DNA of 5,275 bases, from the NCBI GenBank assembly GCA_030593665.1, contig JAUVGS010000183.1, positions 1-5,275 on the forward strand, read 5' to 3'. Source of the DNA: Chitinivibrionales bacterium (GTDB lineage Bacteria > Fibrobacterota > Chitinivibrionia > Chitinivibrionales > JANQEN01). The first letter of the stretch is position 1. Every line of letters starts with the position of its first letter. Below the pieces are notes generated by a model. The model was not told where the DNA came from. It made no database searches and was given only the letters and a program-made list of their open reading frames with translations. Positions 1-5,275 of the stretch are shown one piece after another. The translations under genes and the position numbers were made by a program.

Positions 1-116
1 CACTAATTACAAGAGCCGCTGAAAAACTATGTAAACTGCTCTCTGAAAGAAAAGTTACATACCCCGGCACTAAATTAATCTTGCAATTTCAGATTGAGAA
101 AAACACGCAACGATAA
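1..116 (+). CDS. 3' end of a truncated gene, possibly a transposase C-terminus
   Basis: One forward frame is open from the left edge to a TAA at 114-116, giving 37 residues from codon 3-5 onward; the start lies outside the window. The peptide begins LITRAAEKLCKLLSE, includes TYPGTKLILQFQIE and ends in NTQR. It reads like real protein: a charged amphipathic helix followed by a short beta strand. The helix followed by a PGT-x-L-x-L strand recalls the C-termini of some DDE transposases, but this is pattern memory and I cannot name a family. No terminal inverted repeat is recognisable after the stop. It could equally be the end of an ordinary host gene. I am fairly sure it is coding and unsure of the function. 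Confidence 0.45.
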   Translation, partial: LITRAAEKLCKLLSERKVTYPGTKLILQFQIEKNTQR

Positions 117-480
117 AAATGGCCTATGTCCAGAGTTCTGACTTGGCGGCGCGGCAGACAATCCGTCTGAGGCGAACAGGAATATGTTTATCCAGATAGT
201 TAAGGCAAATGGCAGTTACTATCACTCCTATCTGTTTGAAGGATATGGTAAGGATTGCAGATGTTGAAAGGCAGCATTCGCAGCCACTGGAAGTGGCAAT
301 TGTGTTGTCGGCGGTGGAAATGATGATAATAACTGTTATACGGCTATCAGATCTATGGGATGCCGGGCATGTCAGGGTTGTCAATTTGATTTTAAGAATA
401 TAACGTTGCATTCATACTATTCAATAGATTGTACGCAATAGCGGTGGAACTCTATCAAAAATTGTAAAATTATTAACAAA
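117..480. other. Intergenic region without a supported gene
   Basis: About 360 bases lie between the truncated left gene and the hairpin before the propeller gene. Open frames exist on both strands (209-403 forward, 124-411 reverse), but neither has a Shine-Dalgarno site or a recognisable protein pattern. A 27-codon frame at 184-267 begins MFIQIVKANGSYYHSYLFEG, faintly like the N-termini of some transposases, but it stops quickly and its nearest AGGA is only 2 bases before the ATG. Short self-complementary spots occur at 155-168 (CAGAC/GTCTG) and 360-370 (ATGCC/GGCAT). The stretch could be decayed mobile-element DNA, but nothing here proves that. Confidence 0.4.
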
Positions 481-509
481 TGTCCGGATGCTGATTAAGC
501 ATCCGGACA
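481..509. repeat. Perfect 12-bp inverted repeat (hairpin) upstream of the propeller gene
   Basis: The arms TGTCCGGATGCT (481-492) and AGCATCCGGACA (498-509) are perfectly complementary around a 5-base loop, GATTA. The right arm ends 33 bases before the ATG at 543. On the plus strand the bases after the stem (ACTATGCTTTGG) contain no T run, so this is a poor terminator for rightward transcription. On the minus strand the stem is followed by TTTGTTAATAATTTT, so it could stop leftward transcription. Other possibilities are a 5'-leader structure of the downstream gene or a protein-binding site. The inverted repeat is certain; its role is not. Confidence 0.8.
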
Positions 510-530
510 ACTATGCTTTGGCTTCAATAG

Positions 531-536
531 AAAGGA
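531..536 (+). promoter_or_regulatory. Shine-Dalgarno site of the propeller gene
   Basis: AAAGGA lies 6 bases before the ATG at 543, a normal spacing. It supports that start codon, as does the signal peptide that begins there. Confidence 0.7.
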
Positions 537-542
537 TGAAAT

Positions 543-1856
543 ATGATTTTTCATTTTTTGTTTAATAAAAAGAGGCTTCTAAGCTTCTTTCTTCCACTAA
601 TGTTATTATTACTTTTAATTTCCAAAACCTCTGCACAGACAGAATGGACTGTTGAAAAATCCGGAACAAAAAAAAATATTTATGGGGTCGTATGGACAGG
701 CGAAGCTTTTGTGGCAGTTGGTGGAAAAGATTTTGATACTGTTACTTTCAATACCGGGATAATAATATATTCCATTGATGGTAAAAAATGGACGATTGTT
801 GATTCAACATTACCCCGTTCAATTACAGATATTGTATACCCGGATAATGGTAAAGATATTTTAGCAACTGGCTATAGCGGGTATATATCAAGGTCAAGTG
901 ACGGTATAACATGGACAACCGAACATATATCTTCTTTGCAAGAAAAAGGTTATATCTGTGAAATAATGTGGGATGGCAGCAGGTACATTGCTGCCGAAGA
1001 TGGCGGAGTATATATATCAACAGACGGAAAAGAGTGGTCAGATAAATATACATGTGAGGGAGGAAGTGATCTGTCTTGGTACGATATTGCCTGGTCTGGA
1101 GACCTGTTTATCTGTGGGGAAGAATGTGGACTTCTTCTATCCACGGACGGCGTCAACTGGGATTATAAGAGTGTACAAATCGCTTACCCCTCAACTGTTA
1201 CATGGACAGGGAACAAATTTGTCCTGGCAAATAATGGTACTTCTGTGCGGCACTCAACTGACGGTATCTCATGGAGTGATGCAATATACCTGCCGAGATC
1301 GCGTAACAGACCTAAAACTATCCCTGTTTTTAGTCTCGATGCCCTCGACAAACGTAGTGGTTTGTTTGGAAGAATACGCTGGACCGGAAAAGAGTTGATC
1401 CATGTTCATAGCAGTATATGTACTTCTCCGGATGGAATCACATGGACTCTTCAGTGTGATAGTATAAAAGATAGTGCAGGAACAAAGGTGTTTTTAAGAG
1501 ATATTGCCTGGAACGACGATATATTTGTGGCGGTTGGAACTGGTGGAACTATTCTCACTTCCCCCAGAGACAACACCAACTCAAAACCCAAAACAACAAC
1601 CCAAAACTCCTGTTTTGAAATAACCTTAAAAACCACCGGAACCAGACTCCATGCGGTTTTACCATCCGGCTATAACGAGGAAAATATTTCTATTGCGATT
1701 TATAATCTAACAGGCAAAAAAGTTTTCTCACAGAACTCTCATATCTCAGGTAATACAATTGAATATGATCTTTCAGCTATACCGTCAGGATTTTATACCT
1801 TTGTCGCTAAAAATAAAGATTTTTCGGTGGAGAAAACGTTCTTTTTTACGAAGTAG
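543..1856 (+). CDS. Secreted seven-bladed beta-propeller protein with type IX secretion sorting domain
   Basis: The 437-residue product starts with a signal peptide: basic NKKR, a leucine-rich core and probable cleavage after TSA at residue 31. Seven repeats follow at about residues 46-84, 94-125, 139-166, 180-207, 217-245, 276-302 and 318-340. Each runs roughly as W-x-G-x-x-F/Y-(V/I)-A-x-G then S-x-DG-x-x-W, with closing tryptophans at 83, 124, 165, 206, 244 and 301. These resemble BNR/YCF48-like propeller blades. Blade 7 lacks its closing DGxxW strand, and the mature N-terminus (QTEWTV, 32-37) probably supplies it. A Thr/Asn/Lys linker (341-356) leads to a C-terminal domain (357-437) matching the type A T9SS sorting domain: IAIYNLTGKKVFS, then YDLSAIPSGFYTFVA and a basic, aromatic end. 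The protein is probably exported by Sec, moved across the outer membrane by T9SS, and anchored or released. The ligand is unknown and no catalytic residues are evident. Confidence 0.9.
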   Translation: MIFHFLFNKKRLLSFFLPLMLLLLLISKTSAQTEWTVEKSGTKKNIYGVVWTGEAFVAVGGKDFDTVTFNTGIIIYSIDGKKWTIVDSTLPRSITDIVYPDNGKDILATGYSGYISRSSDGITWTTEHISSLQEKGYICEIMWDGSRYIAAEDGGVYISTDGKEWSDKYTCEGGSDLSWYDIAWSGDLFICGEECGLLLSTDGVNWDYKSVQIAYPSTVTWTGNKFVLANNGTSVRHSTDGISWSDAIYLPRSRNRPKTIPVFSLDALDKRSGLFGRIRWTGKELIHVHSSICTSPDGITWTLQCDSIKDSAGTKVFLRDIAWNDDIFVAVGTGGTILTSPRDNTNSKPKTTTQNSCFEITLKTTGTRLHAVLPSGYNEENISIAIYNLTGKKVFSQNSHISGNTIEYDLSAIPSGFYTFVAKNKDFSVEKTFFFTK

Positions 1857-2211
1857 GTTTTAATGAAACATGTATGTATCGGGACGGTTATAACCATCGG
1901 CTGGGATTGAAGGGTAAGAGTAGAAAGTGGGTGTACCTCAATTCAACCTTAACGTTATAAGATACTGAAGTGAATGTCGAGAGATTGGAGAAAAATAACA
2001 AGACACAAAACTAATAATTAAGAAATACTTCCCCGAATTCTACATCTCATTAACTACGAAAGAAATAATCTATTCAACTTGTTTTAAGTTTCTAAGTTTA
2101 GTCCGTCCCGGAGACACGCAGCATTACTTCAATGGATTCATGCAAAATTATGACGATTCGTTCATGCAATAATACTATATTTAATAATTATATGGATATT
2201 CCTTGTAAGTG
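1857..2211. other. AT-rich intergenic DNA without a supported gene
   Basis: This is most of the 551-base gap between the two plus-strand genes. No convincing terminator with a T run follows the propeller gene. Visible structure includes a 10-base palindrome GGTTATAACC (1886-1895), an 8-base GC-rich inverted repeat CGGGACGG (1880-1887) and CCGTCCCG (2103-2110) about 215 bases apart, and two direct copies of TTCATGCAA (2137-2145 and 2161-2169) spaced 24 bases start to start. Short frames at 1863 (15 codons) and 2132 (27 codons) have no credible ribosome-binding sites. I see no known RNA gene. Confidence 0.5.
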
Positions 2212-2240
2212 TTGACTTTTATAATCCAGTTAACTATTAG
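2212..2240 (+). promoter_or_regulatory. Probable sigma70-type promoter for the beta-barrel gene
   Basis: TTGACT (2212-2217) matches five of six bases of the -35 consensus. With a 17-base spacer it is followed by TATTAG (2235-2240), four of six bases of the -10 consensus. A perfect TATAAT also occurs at 2220-2225 but has no good -35 at standard spacing. Either would give a transcript with a leader of roughly 160-180 bases before the ATG at 2408. The assignment rests on sequence match only. Confidence 0.45.
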
Positions 2241-2396
2241 TACCTTACAGATTGCTTTCTTGTTTTTTAGGTATTGGTTACAAATTTATTTGTTACAATA
2301 CTTTATTCCGAATGTTTTCTTCGGTTAGAAAGAAATCTGATAAGGAACTTACTTGCGGGTTTATCCTGCGTTCTTACCCTTTCACAATTAATTGTC

Positions 2397-2400
2397 AGGA
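2397..2400 (+). promoter_or_regulatory. Shine-Dalgarno site that decides the start of the beta-barrel gene
   Basis: AGGA sits 7 bases before the ATG at 2408. The frame is open further upstream to a TTG at 2252, but the extra 52 residues are not signal-like and no comparable site precedes that TTG. Starting at 2408 places a proper signal peptide at the N-terminus. Confidence 0.65.
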
Positions 2401-2407
2401 TTTCATT

Positions 2408-3427
2408 ATGAACTTACTATTTATTTCCTTCCACACACGGTTGCTTTATTATGTATCTTCAATTCTGATATTGGTATGTGTAACCGCCTCTGCAGACGAC
2501 ACGGTGATTACCGAATCCGGTACTCTTGAAGACAATGATGGAAAGACAGAAGTAATTGACAGCGGAACTCCACCGCAGGCTCCAGTTCCTCTTTCTCAGC
2601 CGCAGGCCCCGGTTCCTCTTCCTCAGCCGCATAACACATCCGGAAATGACAACAGCGAAAGAAAAAACAGAAATGACAATCAGTCGGGCATGCGAATAAA
2701 TTTCTGCTATTTCTATGGTGATATAGAGAAACGTCTCTATAACCGAATTTCAGGTACCTACAAAAAATTCTCCCTGATTACTCAGTATTATAACAGCTAT
2801 TTAAATTTGCCTAACTATAATGTACTGGATGAATCAAAATATTTGTTTCGTTTTCAAGTGGCCGCTATGATAAAGGCAGGCCGTTTTATTTCAATTGACG
2901 TCGGGCCGAGTTTAACAATTTTTAGAGAGGTGAATGGATTGGAATATACGGACCCTGTTGATAACGGTCTCTATGTAGATGATGAATATAAAGTTACTGT
3001 TATCGGTCCCTGTATAACTTTTGGAGTCAACTTTGTTAAGCGTTTTTACCCGATAAAAATTAACGTCGGTGTGTTAGGAGATGTTAATTTTAATATTATC
3101 ACCTGTAAACAGAAATTAATATACACAGAAGACTATTATGGTTATGATGAATATACCGAACGTATGAGAAGTCAAGATTTTCAGGTAAATTTTTCCTTCG
3201 GGCCACGCGCTGGTATTGAATTTTTCGCGAGTGAACATGTTAGCTTTAATATTGACTTTTTATACCGTTATTATATGCTATACAGTGACATCAATATGAA
3301 AATCATGGAATTACCTGCAACAATAGATTTCGATAATTTTGACTATACGACAGTATATATGGGTTCAAAATGGCAATTCATATTACCAGGATTAGGCGGA
3401 GGGGCAGGTATCAACTTTTATTTTTGA
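2408..3427 (+). CDS. Outer-membrane beta-barrel protein with proline-rich N-terminal spacer
   Basis: The 339-residue product begins with a signal peptide (hydrophobic core LLYYVSSILILVCV, likely cleavage after ASA at residue 29). Residues 30-95 are a polar, probably disordered stretch containing a proline-rich tandem repeat (55-75, QAPVPL twice) and an Asn/Lys/Arg/Ser-rich segment. From about residue 96 the chain is rich in alternating aromatic and polar residues, as in transmembrane beta strands (for example RINFCYFYGD, FISIDVGPSLTIF, CITFGVNFV, KINVGVLGDVNFNI, DFQVNFSFGPRAGIEFF, HVSFNIDFLYRYYMLY). It ends GGAGINFYF, with the terminal phenylalanine typical of the beta signal read by the BAM complex. 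No OmpA-type peptidoglycan-binding domain or plug is visible. The role is unknown; porin-like, adhesive or structural functions are possible. The upstream TTG start at 2252 is less likely. The gene follows the propeller gene in the same direction but probably has its own promoter. Confidence 0.8.
   Translation: MNLLFISFHTRLLYYVSSILILVCVTASADDTVITESGTLEDNDGKTEVIDSGTPPQAPVPLSQPQAPVPLPQPHNTSGNDNSERKNRNDNQSGMRINFCYFYGDIEKRLYNRISGTYKKFSLITQYYNSYLNLPNYNVLDESKYLFRFQVAAMIKAGRFISIDVGPSLTIFREVNGLEYTDPVDNGLYVDDEYKVTVIGPCITFGVNFVKRFYPIKINVGVLGDVNFNIITCKQKLIYTEDYYGYDEYTERMRSQDFQVNFSFGPRAGIEFFASEHVSFNIDFLYRYYMLYSDINMKIMELPATIDFDNFDYTTVYMGSKWQFILPGLGGGAGINFYF
2573..2631 (+). repeat. 27-bp tandem repeat encoding a proline-rich spacer
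   Basis: Two 27-base units, 2573-2599 and 2600-2626, match at 24 of 27 positions, followed by a 5-base start of a third copy (CCGCA). All three differences are transitions. Each unit encodes nine residues around QAPVPL, in the predicted periplasmic or linker part of the beta-barrel protein. Because the unit is a multiple of three, copy number could change without breaking the frame. Confidence 0.85.
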
Positions 3428-3443
3428 TTTGTTTCGCAAACAG
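3428..3443 (+). terminator. Weak hairpin just after the beta-barrel stop codon
   Basis: TGTTT (3430-3434) and AAACA (3438-3442) pair around a CGC loop, followed by GCTTTTCA. The stem is only 5 bp and the T run is short, so this is at best a weak terminator; the longer hairpin at 3483-3515 is the better candidate. Confidence 0.25.
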
Positions 3444-3482
3444 CTTTTCACTTACCGGTGAGAATACAAAGAGTGTATACCC

Positions 3483-3515
3483 TATTAAGCCCCCACTTGA
3501 AGTGGAGGTTTAATA
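3483..3515. terminator. Long imperfect hairpin between convergent genes, probable bidirectional terminator
   Basis: Bases 3483-3497 pair with 3501-3515 around a TGA loop: 15 positions with one C/A mismatch (3492/3506) and one G/T wobble (3489/3509). The GC core (CCCCCACT with AGTGGAGG) is flanked by AT-rich arms, TATTAA and TTTAATA, so a T-containing tract leaves the core in each direction. It lies between a plus-strand gene ending at 3427 and a minus-strand gene ending at 3591, where a two-way terminator is expected. The core also resembles the hairpins at the ends of IS200/IS605-type elements, so a transposon-end relic is an alternative. The fold is clear; the function is inferred. Confidence 0.6.
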
Positions 3516-3590
3516 TTATGGGGTTTCTAAAGGAGGTGGTAGCATCCCCTTTTGCCACGGTGATGGTTTAAAGCCACCGGATATCACTCT

Positions 3591-5275
3591 TTAAATAGTA
3601 TAATTTTTCCTTCTAACAATTGTTTCCACAACCAGCTTCACTATGAAAATCCCTGCCATCACCGGCACGATTCCAAACAACGGGATTAGAAGCGTAGATG
3701 AAAGTGCCATACCGAAAACACCACCTATAAGATCTGCGCTGTTAATGATACCGGGTAAGGTATTTTTTCTGGTGACAAATTGCGCTGCACTGAGAAAGCC
3801 GATGACGAAGTGGCAGAGGAAAAAGAGTATAACGGGTGGCTGGGAGAGCAGGCTGAGCAGTATAAACGAGAAGATGCAGTATAATCCGATGCACAGGTCT
3901 GAAAAGGGAAGGCGGGGAATTTTGCTTCCTGACACAAATCCCAGAGAGAGGGCCATAAGCAGCAGGGAGATTTCAGCGTAGAGGCTGCCGTAGGTCGCCT
4001 GGTAGAGAAGCATTATCCCGATGGAGTACAAACCGGTGGCAAATCCGCTGGTTGCGATTGAGAGTACCGGAGGAGTCCGGGGTAGTAAAATAATGGACAG
4101 TACCAGTATCCCTATAAGTATACCGCAGAGAACAGCCGCGGAAAAGCCAAAGGTTTTCATCCAGGTTTTCAGGGAGAAAAGCAGTGCTATGGGTCTGGTA
4201 TTTTTATTGAGCATGGTTGATTCGGTAATCGTATTTGCCTGTTGAATCTTATCTTCGAAAAGTGAGGGCAGAACAAATGCCGAGAGATACTCGGTTTCGA
4301 CATCGATCCGGGTCGGTATATGAAGAGAATTTTCCGATGCCATGAAGGTCATATAGCCGTTGCCGGGAAAAATTATAACATGGGAGAATACTGAAGAGAG
4401 TGTATTGTGCAGTATCTCATAGAGTGTACGTTCGTCGGGCGGCATATAGTTTTCATTGAATGGCAGGGTGAAGGAGAAAACCGCCTTTTGCATCATGAGG
4501 GAGCGCATACGCTTGAAAAATGAAATAGTATAGAAGCGGCTTGTTGCGGTGTTACCTGGCAGGGAGCTTCCGAGAAGAATGAGATCGTATTTTTCTTCAG
4601 CGCGATATTTTTCCGGAGCGATAATGGTACTTTTTTCAGAAGCTACCTCCGGTAGTGTTTCAATTATATCGATGTTTAGGTTTTTATATTTCTGTAGCTC
4701 CGGATAGTATCCCCTGTCAAATATAACCAGCACGTTCTGTATCTGTTTCCTTTGGGCAGCGGGGATATGCACTGCCTGCTCGGCAACTTCCTTATTGTAG
4801 GTCGAGGTGTAAATGGTATTATTCAAAAGAAGCGTGGTGTCGGTTTCATGCACCAGGGAAGCAAGCTCGCCCTCTCTTGTCTGGCGGATGTGCGAGACAG
4901 GTCCGGCATATTTCCAGGCAGTCGTCGGGGCGTCTATGGTAAGGATGACAAATGCGGCACAGAGTTGCAGCACCATAAACAGAACAACGGTTGTTACATT
5001 TTTGGGTGGCCTGTACCTGATATCAAAAAGAAGAATAAGCGGGAGTGGCACTATTGCGGTAATGAGAATAACGGAATTTGTCGCATTGAACAGGGTCGCG
5101 GTGAATACTACAAGCGTGCCGAGCAGGGTACCTCCGTTCTCAAGCAGGTAAATATGATTCCTTTGTGAAGAGAGGCGGGAAAGGGTGCCGAAAATATAGC
5201 CGGTACAGAATGCGACAGGCCCTTCTGCTACAATAAACAGGCACGCTATTGCAATCGTTGGGATAACCGAGCCCG
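3591..5275 (-). CDS. Partial polytopic membrane protein with a degenerate spermidine-synthase-like domain (MFS/spermidine synthase-like)
   Basis: The reverse frame is open from the right edge to a TAA at 3591-3593, giving 560 visible residues; the true start is beyond the window. A GTG at 5049-5051 is internal, because coherent membrane sequence continues upstream of it. Visible residues 1-116 contain about four membrane segments and the motif IYLLENGGTLLGTL, like the ALDxLGAxLGG stretch of this family. A soluble domain follows (about 120-350) with HIPAAQ, NVLVIFDRGYYPEL, IDIIE, YDLILLGSSLPG and SRFYTISFFKRM. These line up with spermidine synthase, but the glycine-rich GGGxG has become FDRGY (185-189), and the aspartates of the DxxDP motif are replaced in GSSLPG (235-240). 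A second membrane half (about 375-553) carries GFATGLYSIGIMLLYQ and ADLIGGVFGMALSSTLLIP. The protein is probably an inner-membrane protein without aminopropyltransferase activity; its real role is unknown. GC content is higher than in the plus-strand genes. Confidence 0.75.
   Translation of the reverse strand, partial: GSVIPTIAIACLFIVAEGPVAFCTGYIFGTLSRLSSQRNHIYLLENGGTLLGTLVVFTATLFNATNSVILITAIVPLPLILLFDIRYRPPKNVTTVVLFMVLQLCAAFVILTIDAPTTAWKYAGPVSHIRQTREGELASLVHETDTTLLLNNTIYTSTYNKEVAEQAVHIPAAQRKQIQNVLVIFDRGYYPELQKYKNLNIDIIETLPEVASEKSTIIAPEKYRAEEKYDLILLGSSLPGNTATSRFYTISFFKRMRSLMMQKAVFSFTLPFNENYMPPDERTLYEILHNTLSSVFSHVIIFPGNGYMTFMASENSLHIPTRIDVETEYLSAFVLPSLFEDKIQQANTITESTMLNKNTRPIALLFSLKTWMKTFGFSAAVLCGILIGILVLSIILLPRTPPVLSIATSGFATGLYSIGIMLLYQATYGSLYAEISLLLMALSLGFVSGSKIPRLPFSDLCIGLYCIFSFILLSLLSQPPVILFFLCHFVIGFLSAAQFVTRKNTLPGIINSADLIGGVFGMALSSTLLIPLFGIVPVMAGIFIVKLVVETIVRRKNYTI

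Noticed and set aside
209..403. Forward 64-codon open frame (MAVTITPICLKDMV...)
   Set aside because: There is no ribosome-binding site and no recognisable domain; it overlaps the equally open reverse frame, which suggests chance openness.
124..411. Reverse-strand 95-codon open frame
   Set aside because: It has no Shine-Dalgarno site before its ATG, an amino-acid make-up rich in Ile, Thr, Ser and Cys without a recognisable fold, and no family pattern.
429..458. Possible promoter for the propeller gene (TTGTAC, 18 bases, TATCAA)
   Set aside because: It matches only three of six and four of six consensus bases, too weak in AT-rich DNA to list as a feature.
973..1398. Forward 141-codon frame inside the propeller gene
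   Set aside because: It is an out-of-frame shadow of the propeller gene, whose repeats, signal peptide and sorting domain are coherent in the other frame.
2132..2215. 27-codon cysteine-containing peptide (MDSCKIMTIRSCN...)
   Set aside because: No ribosome-binding site precedes it, and its end overlaps the probable -35 element of the next gene.
2252..2407. Upstream TTG start that would add 52 residues to the beta-barrel protein
   Set aside because: The extension is not signal-like and has no ribosome-binding site, while the ATG at 2408 has AGGA at good spacing and begins a clear signal peptide.
5049..5051. GTG as the start of the minus-strand membrane protein
   Set aside because: The frame stays open to the window edge and encodes another 74 residues of family-like membrane sequence upstream, so the GTG is internal.
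4752..5168. Forward frames overlapping the minus-strand membrane protein
   Set aside because: Their translations show no domain or membrane pattern, whereas the reverse frame gives a coherent membrane protein across the whole stretch.

Overview
The window looks like part of a Gram-negative genome from the FCB group. The strongest clue is a secreted protein (543-1856) with a type IX secretion-type C-terminal sorting domain; the second is an outer-membrane beta-barrel protein (2408-3427). Shine-Dalgarno-like sites precede both genes, and a sigma70-like -35/-10 pair precedes the second. This fits Fibrobacterota or a relative somewhat better than typical Bacteroidota, which usually lack such signals. 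The lineage is an inference, not proven by the window.

Layout, left to right. Positions 1-116 hold the last 37 codons of a gene entering from the left edge; its C-terminus weakly resembles a transposase. Positions 117-480 hold no gene I can support. A perfect 12-bp hairpin (481-509) precedes the first complete gene, a seven-bladed beta-propeller of 437 residues with a signal peptide and a sorting tail. A 551-bp gap (1857-2407) follows, with a likely promoter near its right end. Next is a 339-residue outer-membrane beta-barrel protein with a proline-rich tandem-repeat spacer. A convergent intergenic region (3428-3590) carries a long imperfect hairpin that probably stops transcription from both sides and may also be a relic of a transposon end.

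The right third is a minus-strand gene that runs off the right edge (3591-5275, 560 residues visible). It encodes a polytopic membrane protein with a spermidine-synthase-like domain between two membrane halves. The nucleotide-binding and catalytic motifs of that domain are eroded, so it is probably not an aminopropyltransferase.

The two complete plus-strand genes both act at the cell envelope (one exported and sorted through the outer membrane, one embedded in it), but they are 551 bp apart and seem to be transcribed separately. The minus-strand gene is visibly more GC-rich in sampled lines and probably belongs to a different unit. I saw no tRNA, rRNA, CRISPR array or complete mobile element. 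The unusual aspects are the propeller architecture, the degenerate enzyme domain and the structured intergenic DNA; I do not see clear evidence of a new multi-gene system.
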